A DNA stretch of 37,912 nt from UBA6120 sp964495145 (GCA_964495145.1 CAZBUP010000013.1:1-37912); one strand, 5' to 3'; numbered from the stretch's first letter, positions 15,338 to 23,562 are shown. Notes: generated by a model from the letters alone, not told the origin. A program made the numbers and translations.

Positions 15338-16053
15338 GACGATGCACCCAGTTCGTAACTCGACAGAATCTTTTTCAATAAATCGGCGTTGTTTCTTCTT
15401 TTGGCATAGGCAAAAATTGTTTTTTGATTCACTCGATACTTTTTTAATATGTCTTGGATGACATTCTCTTTCTCGTCTTCGCTGATAAATTCGTTAATCA
15501 AGTCTTTTGTGAATAAATCAACGATGAGCTTTTCGATTTTAATATCTCGAGTTTTGTTGTTGATGGGTGCTTGGCTGTTGAGCGGCTTTACGATAACGAG
15601 TTCGTCATTATACATATTCAAGTCTTCTTTGTTGGGATTCAGCAATACCTTGCCGGAGAACTTTTCATATATTGATCTAAAAACGTCATTCATGAAGTAT
15701 TTTTCCGTTTCGACAAAGATGATATTTCTCGCTATTTGATGATTCACCCACTCATTTAATAGGGTTGATTCATATACCGCTATCCTGATGTTTGGAAATT
15801 TTTTATTCAGATAACTGACAATCCGGTTTCTTTCTTCGCTGGAATTTTGTTGATGATAAATATTCGCCCATCCCATCAAATATTGGTTTTGATGAATCTT
15901 GCTAATTAGACCTTTTTTCACCAGGCCATAAATCACCCATCGAATCGAAGCGTCCTTGTAGCTTGGATGTTGCTGTCTGATTAATTGGTATAATTCGTCT
16001 CTATTAATTGATGGCTTGTCTTTTAATAGTAATAGTCTTTCTTCGATAGTCAT
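15334..16053 (-). CDS. AbiEi-like wHTH protein (DUF6577-type), probable antitoxin partner
   Basis: 239 residues from the ATG at 16053. An N-terminal winged helix (INRDELYQLIRQQHPSYKDASIRWVIYGLVKKGLI, then the wing KIHQNQYLMG) is followed by an AbiEi/nuclease-like middle part (IRIAVYESTLLNEWVNHQI, NIIFVETEKYF). Longer starts exist (16077, 16143), but the added segment lacks a ribosome site; GGTGGTGAT precedes the chosen one. It lies directly upstream of the AbiEii-like toxin with a 4-base overlap, so it is probably the cognate antitoxin and autoregulator. DUF6577 naming is from memory. Confidence 0.72.
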   Translation of the reverse strand: MTIEERLLLLKDKPSINRDELYQLIRQQHPSYKDASIRWVIYGLVKKGLISKIHQNQYLMGWANIYHQQNSSEERNRIVSYLNKKFPNIRIAVYESTLLNEWVNHQIARNIIFVETEKYFMNDVFRSIYEKFSGKVLLNPNKEDLNMYNDELVIVKPLNSQAPINNKTRDIKIEKLIVDLFTKDLINEFISEDEKENVIQDILKKYRVNQKTIFAYAKRRNNADLLKKILSSYELGASS

Positions 16054-16293
16054 CGCGATCACCACCCATGTAAACATTATGTCTTTATGTTGCGCAATCA
16101 TCAATGCATTTTCACATATTTTTCTTTTTTTGTGAATTGGCATAAAAATACGCCAATGAAAAAACCATTAATCCAAGTGGTTTATCGTTGTTTTGGAAGA
16201 TGGCCGCCATCGGGCGGTCAATTATTGGGGCTAATCTAGATAACTGAATCCTAAAAGCTGTTTTAGTTGGATGGGGCGTTATCAATAATGAGT

Positions 16294-16842
16294 CTATTCA
16301 TCAATGAAACGGCGGACCGATGCCAAGATGGTTTGGTAATCGACTTCTTCAAAGGCTGACGTGTCAATCTTGATGACCGTTCCGATGAAGTCGGCATTTT
16401 GATAGTCAATCATGGCTTTGGTAAACGATTCAAGCGAATTGAACGAAACGGACTTATGAACGAAATGGCGGCTCGGTTCCCGTTCGAGGTAACGCTTATA
16501 AAGGACTTCCGGCGCCCCCGACAAGACCAAGGTCAAGACTTGGTGATGGTTCAATCCCGGCAGTTCTTTTAAGGATTCGAACTCATACGGCTTGAAGTTG
16601 CTTTCGATCATGACCGACATGTTTTGGGCCAAGAGCTGTTCGGCGGCATCTTTCAAGACGGCGAAGGTGGCTTTGGAAAGGCGGATGTTTTCATGCCGGT
16701 CGGAAAAGCCGACCACGTCGCCCAATATTTCTTTAATGTCGTCTTTGTTGAAGCAGGCGATGGCCAAATCTTCCGACAGCCGTTTGGATATCGTCGATTT
16801 CATCGCCGCGGGATCGCCCGTTATGATTATCAGTTTGGCCAT
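16294..16842 (-). CDS. P-loop kinase-like protein with altered Walker A
   Basis: 182 residues. The fold pattern fits small P-loop kinases of the AAA_33 / zeta-toxin / chloramphenicol-phosphotransferase type: an N-terminal LIIITGDPAAMKSTISKRL, a CFNKDDIKEIL switch, VMIESNFKPYEF (Walker-B-like), VLSGAPEVLYKRYLEREPSRH lid. The normal loop is GxxxxGK[ST]; here the glycine before lysine is methionine (GDPAAMKS, 9-16). It sits between the AbiE-like pair and the repair-type operon and seems to be monocistronic. Substrate unknown; small-molecule or peptidoglycan-precursor phosphorylation is only a family-level guess. Confidence 0.72.
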   Translation of the reverse strand: MAKLIIITGDPAAMKSTISKRLSEDLAIACFNKDDIKEILGDVVGFSDRHENIRLSKATFAVLKDAAEQLLAQNMSVMIESNFKPYEFESLKELPGLNHHQVLTLVLSGAPEVLYKRYLEREPSRHFVHKSVSFNSLESFTKAMIDYQNADFIGTVIKIDTSAFEEVDYQTILASVRRFIDE

Positions 16843-16974
16843 GTGCCTTCACGCTCCGTCTCTTATGCGGTAATTGTATATAGAATCTAAACAAAAAACC
16901 AGCGGTATCGTCATTTGGAAAGGATGAAATGGGCCCGCCTTGTCCAAAGCTTGATGACTAATCGACGTGAGGGA

Positions 16975-17802
16975 TTATTTGACAACCGGTTGGCAGTTCG
17001 GGCAGTAATAGACGCTGCCGCCCATGTAGGGTTCCTTTATAAAGGAAGCGTGACAATGGGGACAGGTTTCTTTATTGGCATAACGATGTCCAATCGTGAC
17101 ATAACCGCCGGGACGGTTGAATAAATCGGTTTCGCCAATGCGCCCGCCGAGGTCCATCATGCGCCTGATTTCCTCGACGATGGTCCGATGCAGTTCTTTC
17201 AATTGCGCCTCATCAAGGGTTTGGACCTTGGTCCGCGGATGGAGTTTGGCTTTGAAGAGGACATCCTGAAGCACACCGTTTCCCAGCCCGACGAACCGCT
17301 GCTCGGTGGCCAAAAAGGCTTTTAGGGGCAGATTACCAAAGGAGCGGGCCTTCTCAGCAAAATGCGCATAAGTGAAACCGGGGTCCGTCAACGGAACGGC
17401 GTTTTTAGCCCCGATATAATAGGGATTTTCAAAGGTGTCTTTCGCAAAAACCCAAATACCGCCGTACATCTGAACCGAACAAACGAGGGTGCTTCGATCG
17501 TCGAATCCTAGGAGCAGTTGGTGTTTGGGAGGGACCGCCTCGTCAGACCGATACCACGTCAAACTGGTCCCGTCGCCAACCACCAAGTAGACGCCGCCGA
17601 AATCAATCTCGACCATGCCCCCATATGCGTTCGCCTCGATGATCGCCCGTCCTTGGAGCAAGGCGGGATATCCATCGGGATCGCCTTTGAACCAGGCCAG
17701 CTTGTGGGGTGAATGGTTGACGACGACATTCGTGACTTTCCGGCCTTTCAGGGTTTCGTTGATCTGCGCGGCCAAGACGTGGGCTTCTGGGTATTCCAAC
17801 AT
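16975..17802 (-). CDS. Fpg/Nei-family DNA glycosylase-like protein lacking Pro nucleophile
   Basis: 275 residues with the complete Fpg/Nei architecture: N-terminal beta-sandwich, the helix-two-turn-helix FVGLGNGVLQDVLFKAKLHP, and a C-terminal zinc finger CPHC-x16-CPNC near the end. The canonical start is M-P-E-x-P-E, where Pro after Met removal is the nucleophile. Here it is M-L-E-Y-P-E: the proline is leucine while the glutamate is kept. The start at 17802 is fixed by GGAGGATC 8 bases upstream, so this is not a start error. It is last in an operon behind the YcaQ-like gene. Expect altered chemistry (monofunctional glycosylase or lesion binding). Confidence 0.88.
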   Translation of the reverse strand: MLEYPEAHVLAAQINETLKGRKVTNVVVNHSPHKLAWFKGDPDGYPALLQGRAIIEANAYGGMVEIDFGGVYLVVGDGTSLTWYRSDEAVPPKHQLLLGFDDRSTLVCSVQMYGGIWVFAKDTFENPYYIGAKNAVPLTDPGFTYAHFAEKARSFGNLPLKAFLATEQRFVGLGNGVLQDVLFKAKLHPRTKVQTLDEAQLKELHRTIVEEIRRMMDLGGRIGETDLFNRPGGYVTIGHRYANKETCPHCHASFIKEPYMGGSVYYCPNCQPVVK

Positions 17803-17842
17803 GACGTGATCCTCCAAGTGAATCGAACTGCCTTACAATCTA

Positions 17843-19018
17843 TTAAATACTGCCAGTCAAATCAATCATCGTGTCGCAGTCGCTAAATTTTTGAAAACGG
17901 CGCAGTTGCTTCCGCAAGTCCGCTATAATGTGTCGGAGCCCGTCTTTATCCAACAACCAAAGGTTCTTAAGCATCAAGACGCGTTTTTTCCTATCGACCG
18001 CCAGTTCGATCTGCCCGACAAAGTCGGTCCCGTGCAAGATCGGCATGGCGTAAGGGGCATAATGCCGCTTCTCGGGCACATGGTAAATCTCCCACCGGTA
18101 CTCGAATCCAAACACGCGTTTAATCAGGCGACGGTCCCAAATGAAATTATCAAGGGGTGCGATGAATTCCAACCGCTTATTGACGATGGGCACATCCAAT
18201 AACTTCAAATCGTTCTCATCCATGTAATAAATGTCTTGATAGCCTTCGAGTTGAACCTCGATCAGTTCGTGTGAGGCCACCAGTTCCTTCAGGAGCGTTT
18301 GGCGCTCCGGCGTTTTGAAGGTCAATCCGTTATAAGCATCCGAAGGACCGCTCGGCAATAGTCCGACCGCGGATATGCGGCGCTTAAGTTGAAATTTATG
18401 AAACTCACTTTCGCTTTGGAAAGGATCGGTCCGATCCAAGATGGCCGGATCCAGGTGTCGGCGCGCCAAGGCGAAATACCGCTTGACCCCGTCGCGATGA
18501 TGGATGATGGTGTCGCCTTTAAAAAATAAATAATCGAGAATGGCCCGGCCGAGATTGCGGTGCCGCCAAGTGAAAAAATGCACCGGTTCCCCTAAATCAA
18601 GCGTTGAAGCATTGAGACATGCCTCTTGGCCCAATCGCTCAAGGACATGATCGATCTCGGCTTGGTAGGGGGCGAGGTTCTTTTCGTATTCATTGACGTT
18701 TTCCTGACGAACCCTGGTCATCATGGGCCAATCGGCCGCCGGATAGATCGACATGACCTTATCCCATTGGTCGACTAACCTTCGATCTTGATATAAGAGT
18801 TCTTCCAACATCGATTTCTTATAATCTTTGATGCGTGAGAAAAGCACTAAGTCGGCATTGCGGCCGCAGATGTCGATTGGGTCGAATTGAAGGCATCCGG
18901 CCTGTCGCAAAAATGCCAAAATGCCGGCTTTGCCGGCATATGGATGGTCATTGATCAGTCCGTGTTTCAGTAAGATGATGTGGCGGACTTGGGCTTGTGT
19001 CAAGACGATTGGCGTCAT
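17843..19018 (-). CDS. YcaQ/AlkX-type winged-helix DNA glycosylase
   Basis: 391 residues of the HTH_42 (YcaQ/AlkZ) superfamily. LQFDPIDICGRNADLVLFSRI near 43-63 holds the Q-x-D catalytic motif (Gln44, Asp46) of the AlkX/YcaQ branch, which removes alkylated bases and unhooks interstrand crosslinks; AlkZ-type members have Q-x-Q. ALARRHLDP and the C-terminal YHVPEKRHYAPYAMPIL also fit. The ATG overlaps the VOC stop as ATGA, and the Fpg-like gene follows after 40 bases. Close AlkZ relatives protect antibiotic producers from their own DNA-damaging products; the lesion here is unknown. Confidence 0.85.
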   Translation of the reverse strand: MTPIVLTQAQVRHIILLKHGLINDHPYAGKAGILAFLRQAGCLQFDPIDICGRNADLVLFSRIKDYKKSMLEELLYQDRRLVDQWDKVMSIYPAADWPMMTRVRQENVNEYEKNLAPYQAEIDHVLERLGQEACLNASTLDLGEPVHFFTWRHRNLGRAILDYLFFKGDTIIHHRDGVKRYFALARRHLDPAILDRTDPFQSESEFHKFQLKRRISAVGLLPSGPSDAYNGLTFKTPERQTLLKELVASHELIEVQLEGYQDIYYMDENDLKLLDVPIVNKRLEFIAPLDNFIWDRRLIKRVFGFEYRWEIYHVPEKRHYAPYAMPILHGTDFVGQIELAVDRKKRVLMLKNLWLLDKDGLRHIIADLRKQLRRFQKFSDCDTMIDLTGSI

Positions 19019-19404
19019 TTGACGAACGAGCCAATCTCGATGAGGTTACCTTCGGGATCGGCAATATAGCAGGTCCGCTGTCCCCAAGGTTCCGTGGTCG
19101 GGGCTAAAACCGACCGGGCCCCCCGAAGGATAATCTCATCGTAAGTGCGGTCCACCGCGGCGTAGTTTTCGACGCTTAAGGCGATTTCGGCATGGCCGTG
19201 GATTCCCGAGGCGTAATGGAACGATTGACCGGCCATCTTTTCGAAATCGGTCCGCCGGTAAAGCAAAAACAAGGTCCCGTCCTTGACTAGATAGACATTG
19301 GACGTCTCCTCGTCTTCTTTAATGTCAAAACCGAGCACGTCACGGTAAAACTGGACCATGACGGCCATGTCTTTGACGAAAAGGCCGAATCCGTCTAGTC
19401 GCAT
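19015..19404 (-). CDS. VOC (glyoxalase/bleomycin-resistance) family protein
   Basis: 129 residues starting MRLDGFGLFVKDMAVMVQFY at 19404; AAAGGAA upstream supports this start over the frame opening at 19434, which overlaps the previous gene. The pattern RDVLGFDI, HAEIALSV, and PEGNLIEIGSF is that of a single-chain VOC protein with two beta-alpha-beta-beta-beta units. Metal ligands appear to include the His at HAEIAL and the Glu at NLIEIG. Family members isomerise methylglyoxal adducts, open epoxides, or bind drugs such as bleomycin. It is coupled by ATGA overlap to the YcaQ-like gene, which favours a protective role. Confidence 0.85.
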   Translation of the reverse strand: MRLDGFGLFVKDMAVMVQFYRDVLGFDIKEDEETSNVYLVKDGTLFLLYRRTDFEKMAGQSFHYASGIHGHAEIALSVENYAAVDRTYDEIILRGARSVLAPTTEPWGQRTCYIADPEGNLIEIGSFVK

Positions 19405-19424
19405 AAGAGGAATTCCTTTCCTGT

Positions 19425-20189
19425 TTATTTCCAAATCGGGGTCAACTCATCCAATAGTTCAAGATAACGCTTCTTGACGGCGGCATACCGGTCCCGAAGG
19501 GCTTCGATGCCGACCGCCTGCATGGCCGATTCCAGCAATTTGACGTCTTCTTGACCATAGTCGTGACGGCCGTAGCGAATGCCGAAGTCGGCTTTCGCGG
19601 GCCGGTATTTGAGATTTAACAAAACGCCGAGATGACGCTGCACGAAACCGATGTATTGGGGGTAGACGTCGATGAAATGGCCGCGGGCCAAACCCTTTTC
19701 GATTTCAATCATCATCAAAAAATCGATTTGGGCAATCATGTTGAAGAGCTTCTTGCCCCGCGTGACGATGCTTTCTTGGCTTGACGGGGCCTGGCTGTAG
19801 ACATGGATCCGGTCGAACCACACCACGGCTTGGCCGTGGCGGTCTTCTTCCATCAGTTTGTCGGGGTGGTTTCGCTTCATGACGGCGACGTCGAGATAGA
19901 CAAACGGCGCGGCTTGATCGATCTGATAGAAGCACTGCGACATCCCGTGCCAGGCCGGCTCCGGGACCCGATGCTTCCGGATAATGCCGAATTTAGCCTG
20001 CAGAAACGCTTCCAAATCGGCAAAAAGCGGTTCGACCCGATCGTCTTCGACCACGATTTCCAAATCAAGGTCGGAATACTGGTCGAGGCGTCCGGTGGCC
20101 GCCGAGCCGCCTTCCCAAATGGCCAGGATGTCTGGGTTGGCTTCGGCCCATGCCTTCATGATGGTGACTAATTGATGTCGGGTGTACAT
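19425..20189 (-). CDS. Aminoglycoside adenylyltransferase-like nucleotidyltransferase
   Basis: 254 residues. IWEGGSAATGRLDQYSDLDLEIVV around 25-47 is the GS...DxD nucleotidyltransferase motif (Asp40, Asp42). The VYLDVAVM strand later could provide the third acidic residue, and the C-terminus is helical, similar to AadK/ANT(6)-type and COG-level streptomycin adenylyltransferase relatives. The ATG at 20189 is preferred to the TTG at 20195 because GCGAGG lies 8 bases before it. It is first in the four-gene operon behind a good promoter and ends 20 bases before the VOC start. Drug modification is possible; many such proteins have unknown substrates. Confidence 0.75.
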   Translation of the reverse strand: MYTRHQLVTIMKAWAEANPDILAIWEGGSAATGRLDQYSDLDLEIVVEDDRVEPLFADLEAFLQAKFGIIRKHRVPEPAWHGMSQCFYQIDQAAPFVYLDVAVMKRNHPDKLMEEDRHGQAVVWFDRIHVYSQAPSSQESIVTRGKKLFNMIAQIDFLMMIEIEKGLARGHFIDVYPQYIGFVQRHLGVLLNLKYRPAKADFGIRYGRHDYGQEDVKLLESAMQAVGIEALRDRYAAVKKRYLELLDELTPIWK

Positions 20190-20229
20190 GATCAAAACCT
20201 CGCTTATATCGTCAAGTTGACGTTCTTTT

Positions 20230-20258
20230 ATTATCTAATGGATTCGACATCAAGACAA
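20230..20258 (-). promoter_or_regulatory. Promoter of the nucleotidyltransferase-VOC-YcaQ-Fpg operon
   Basis: Minus strand: TTGTCT (20253-20258), 17-base spacer, GATAAT (20230-20235). It lies about 40 bases before the first ATG and is the only good promoter found ahead of the four genes. Confidence 0.65.
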
Positions 20259-20330
20259 TCGCATTCACGGCAAAAAATGGATGTTTACGTCCTAAGCGAT
20301 ATATCGATGACCCACGACCATTGCGGTCAC

Positions 20331-21497
20331 TTAAAATATCAGGCACAACAGCTGGAAGGTAATCACGATCACGGCGATGGCAATCGGGTAGGTGGCCGCG
20401 TACGCCGTGGCCACGTCATCGGTTTCCGCCGTCTTGATCAAGGCCCCGAGGGCCGGGGTCGAAGTCATCCCGCCGCAGATGGAACCAAGCGAATTCAACA
20501 TGCCGAGTTTGAGGACCTTGCGGGCTAAGAATAAGCCGACGATCATCGGAATCAGGGTCATGATGGCCCCATAGACGAAGAGCATGAACCCGTATTGGAC
20601 CAAGACGTCGACGAATCCGGCGCCGGCTTTAAACCCGGCTCCGATCAGGAAAAGGGCTAGGCCCAATTCCCGAAGTGACTTCAAGGTTTCTTTATTCATG
20701 ACGACGTTCACCCGGGCAATGGTCCCGAAATGGCCCAAGAGCAACCCGGCGATCAGCGGTCCCCCGGATGTGCCTAGCGAAAAGGTCACGCCATTACCGA
20801 ATGGGATTTCGATCTTGCCAAGCAAAACCCCCAAGACGATGGCTAAGGCAAAGCCGAAGAAGCCTTGGGTGTCCACGTGAAGGATTTTCTTTTTCTTTTC
20901 AGTGGCGGGGGCCACTTCCGCCTTGGCGAATTGTTCGCGTTCCTTTTGAAGGTCGGTTTTGAAGAGGCGCGGCGCCAGTTGCACGAAGAGGACCACCCCG
21001 ATGACGCCGAAGGGATAGGCAATCCCATATCCGATTGAAGCGACGGCGGTGCCGGTCACCTCATTGACGACGGCCAGTCCCGGCGTGGTCGTCAAGGCTC
21101 CGGCCAAGAGGCCCACGGCCAAATCGGAATCCATCTGGGTAATCAATATGATCCCGGCGCATGTCAACACGCCGATCAGCACGATGGCCAATCCTAAAAT
21201 CAAATACGCGACGGCGTGGCCTTTGAAGTTCTTGAAGAACGTCGGTCCGGCGATGAAACCGACCGCGGTCACGAATAAGACAAGGCCCATCTCTTGGACA
21301 ATCGACGGCATCGAAAAAGGGGTCACGCTATTGATGACCGCGTATTGATGGAAGAAATGCCCGAAGACCAGGGCGACCAATAAAACGGCGCCGGTGCCTA
21401 AACTCAAACCCTTGATGGAAATGCGTCCGAAGGCATAGCCGATCAGGGCGATTAAAAAGATGACGAGAATCGGGGCAGCCACTAAGAAATTATACAT
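20331..21497 (-). CDS. AAE-family transporter, candidate succinate exporter
   Basis: 388 residues, about ten membrane helices in two homologous halves. Each half contains the repeat signature: GALTTTPGLAVVNEVTG in the first, GGMTSTPALGALI in the second. This is the Asp-Al_Ex (AspT/YidE/YbjL) duplication of the AAE exchanger family (TC 2.A.81). A short charged loop (KEREQFAKAEVAPATEKKKK) joins the halves where some relatives hold TrkA-C domains; these are missing here. The family includes the aspartate:alanine antiporter AspT and the Corynebacterium succinate exporter SucE1. Lying 5 bases behind sucD, it most likely moves succinate or another dicarboxylate. Confidence 0.85.
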   Translation of the reverse strand: MYNFLVAAPILVIFLIALIGYAFGRISIKGLSLGTGAVLLVALVFGHFFHQYAVINSVTPFSMPSIVQEMGLVLFVTAVGFIAGPTFFKNFKGHAVAYLILGLAIVLIGVLTCAGIILITQMDSDLAVGLLAGALTTTPGLAVVNEVTGTAVASIGYGIAYPFGVIGVVLFVQLAPRLFKTDLQKEREQFAKAEVAPATEKKKKILHVDTQGFFGFALAIVLGVLLGKIEIPFGNGVTFSLGTSGGPLIAGLLLGHFGTIARVNVVMNKETLKSLRELGLALFLIGAGFKAGAGFVDVLVQYGFMLFVYGAIMTLIPMIVGLFLARKVLKLGMLNSLGSICGGMTSTPALGALIKTAETDDVATAYAATYPIAIAVIVITFQLLCLIF

Positions 21498-21502
21498 ATT
21501 CG

Positions 21503-22399
21503 TTACCTACCGTTTATCTTGATGCCGCGCGCGGCTAACGTCGCGGCGACCGTTTCGCCAATGGTGTCTGGCGTCATCGCCAGGACGACGCCGGCTTCTT
21601 TCAAAGCGGCGATTTTACTCGCGGCCGTGCCTTGGCCCCCGGAGATGATCGCGCCGGCGTGGCCCATGCGTTTGCCAGGCGGGGCCGATTGTCCGCCGAT
21701 GAAGGCGATGACCGGCTTTTTCATGTATTGGGCGATGTAGGCGGCCGCTTCTTCTTCGCCGCGACCACCGATCTCCCCGTTCATGACGACGGCGACGGTG
21801 TCCGGATCATTTTCAAACGCCTTTAAGGCGTCGACGATGCTCGTTCCCTTGATCGGATCGCCGCCGATGCCGATTACGGTCGATTGGCCGATGTTACGAT
21901 CGGACAGTTGCTTGACGGCTTCATACGTCAAGGTTCCCGATCGAGAAATAACCCCGACGTGACCCTTCTTGTGGATGTAACCGGGCATGATCCCGATCTT
22001 GCATTCATCGGGCGTGATGATTCCCGGGCAATTGGGCCCGATCAACCGGGTCTTCTTGCCTTCTAGATAGCGCTTGATGCGCGCCATGTCCAACACCGGG
22101 ATTCCCTCGGTGATGCAAATGACGGTTTCAAGGCCGGCATCGACCGCTTCCTTGATGGAATCGGCCGCGAAGCGCGGCGGGACGAAGATGACCGAGGCAT
22201 TGGCCCCCGTGTGGGCGACCGCCTCGAGAACCGTATGATAAACCGGAACGCCAAGCACGTCTTGCCCGGCTTTGCCGGGGGTGACCCCAGCCACCACTTG
22301 GGTGCCGTATTCAAGCATTTTTTGGGTATGGAACGACCCTTGGTGCCCGGTAATGCCCTGGACGATCAGTTTGGTGTCTTTGTTGACGAAGATGCTCAT
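21503..22399 (-). CDS. sucD: Succinate--CoA ligase, alpha subunit
   Basis: 298 residues. Together with SucC it converts succinyl-CoA, phosphate and ADP (or GDP) to succinate, CoA and a nucleoside triphosphate. The CoA-binding Rossmann part is at the N-terminus (IVQGITGHQGSFHTQ), GPNCPGIITP follows near 121-130, and the active-site phosphohistidine is His247 in GHAGAIISGG. Length and motif spacing are normal. Its ATG overlaps the sucC stop (ATGA), giving 1:1 synthesis. In this operon it runs in the ATP-forming direction after KorABCD, which is inference from context. Confidence 0.97.
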   Translation of the reverse strand: MSIFVNKDTKLIVQGITGHQGSFHTQKMLEYGTQVVAGVTPGKAGQDVLGVPVYHTVLEAVAHTGANASVIFVPPRFAADSIKEAVDAGLETVICITEGIPVLDMARIKRYLEGKKTRLIGPNCPGIITPDECKIGIMPGYIHKKGHVGVISRSGTLTYEAVKQLSDRNIGQSTVIGIGGDPIKGTSIVDALKAFENDPDTVAVVMNGEIGGRGEEEAAAYIAQYMKKPVIAFIGGQSAPPGKRMGHAGAIISGGQGTAASKIAALKEAGVVLAMTPDTIGETVAATLAARGIKINGR

Positions 22400-23562
22400 G
22401 ACGCGGTCCTCCGGGCGGCCTCGATGGCCTGCCGGGCTCCATCGGCCATGCTCGTGGCGGCGATGATCGGTAATCCCGATTGCTTGATGATGGCTCGACC
22501 CAGGTCGACGTTAGTCCCTTCCAAACGGGCGACGACCGGAATCTTAACCCCGATCTCTTTGGCCGCGGCGATGACCCCTTCGGCGATGATATCGCATTTC
22601 ATGATGCCGCCGAAAATGTTGATGAAGATGACTTTGACATTGGGATTGGATAAGAGGATCTCGAAAGCGATTTTGACTTTTTCGGCGGTGGCGCTGCCCC
22701 CGACGTCAAGGAAATTGGCCGGTTGCCCGCCGAAATTCTTGATGATGTCCATGGTGGCCATGGCTAGCCCCGCCCCATTGACCAAACAGCCGATGTTCCC
22801 GTCCAAGGTCACATAGCTGAGGCCGTTTTGGCCGGCCTTGTATTCGTTGGGGTCTTCTTGGTCGACGTCTTGGAGGGCGATGATGTCGGGATGGCGGAAT
22901 AGGGCGTTATCATCGAACGTCACTTTGGCGTCCAAGCATAGTAAATGCCCTTCGTTTGTCATGACAAGCGGGTTTATTTCTATCAAAGTGCAGTCTTTAT
23001 CCAAGTACAAGCGCGTCATGCCTTGAAGGATCACGTCGAGTTCTTGAAGGTGATTTCCGGATAACCCCAAAGCCTTCGCGGCCTGGCGGCCGTCTTCGGT
23101 TTGGTAACCGGTCACGATTGAAACCGGGACTTGGGCAATCCGTTCGGGATGGTCTTGGGCCGTTTCTTCGATCTCGGTGCCCCCTTCTTTCGAGGCGATG
23201 ATGACGAGTCCGGCCTTTTCGCTGTCGGTGGCCAGGCTCAGATAAAATTCCTTCAGGTAGCTGACGGCTTCGCTGACCAGGACTTTTTTGACACGTTTGC
23301 CTTCGGGCCCCGTCTGTTTGGTGACCAAGGTCATGCCAAGGATCGATTTGGCGTGCTGGTAGGCTTCTTCCGGCGTTTTGGCCAGTTTGACGCCCCCGGC
23401 TTTGCCTCGGCCGCCGGTATGGACTTGGGCCTTGATGACGCAGGGAGAAAATTCCCGGGCGGCTTCTATAGCCACTTCCGGCGTTATGGCGACGAGGCCC
23501 CGAGGAACCGGGAGGCCGTAGGCTTTTAAAAGTTCCTGGGCTTGATATTCATGGATTTTCAT
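22396..23562 (-). CDS. sucC: Succinate--CoA ligase, beta subunit
   Basis: 388 residues from the ATG at 23562, starting MKIHEYQAQELLKAYGLPVP, the invariant SucC N-terminus. The ATP-grasp domain is visible (VIKAQVHTGGRGKAGGVKLA), as are LIEINPLV and VFINIFGGIMKCD towards the C-terminal ligase domain. The frame is open for 136 more codons upstream, but that is the korC gene read in another frame. The start overlaps the korC stop by 4 bases and its stop overlaps the sucD start, so expression is tightly coupled with 2-oxoacid oxidation. Confidence 0.97.
   Translation of the reverse strand: MKIHEYQAQELLKAYGLPVPRGLVAITPEVAIEAAREFSPCVIKAQVHTGGRGKAGGVKLAKTPEEAYQHAKSILGMTLVTKQTGPEGKRVKKVLVSEAVSYLKEFYLSLATDSEKAGLVIIASKEGGTEIEETAQDHPERIAQVPVSIVTGYQTEDGRQAAKALGLSGNHLQELDVILQGMTRLYLDKDCTLIEINPLVMTNEGHLLCLDAKVTFDDNALFRHPDIIALQDVDQEDPNEYKAGQNGLSYVTLDGNIGCLVNGAGLAMATMDIIKNFGGQPANFLDVGGSATAEKVKIAFEILLSNPNVKVIFINIFGGIMKCDIIAEGVIAAAKEIGVKIPVVARLEGTNVDLGRAIIKQSGLPIIAATSMADGARQAIEAARRTAS

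Noticed and set aside
16203..16218. CCGCC-ATCG-GGCGG hairpin as terminator
   Set aside because: The 5-bp stem is not followed by a T run on either strand.
20297..20306. CGATATATCG palindrome
   Set aside because: Ten bases of self-complementary A+T-rich sequence, upstream of the mapped promoter and without a second copy; expected by chance.
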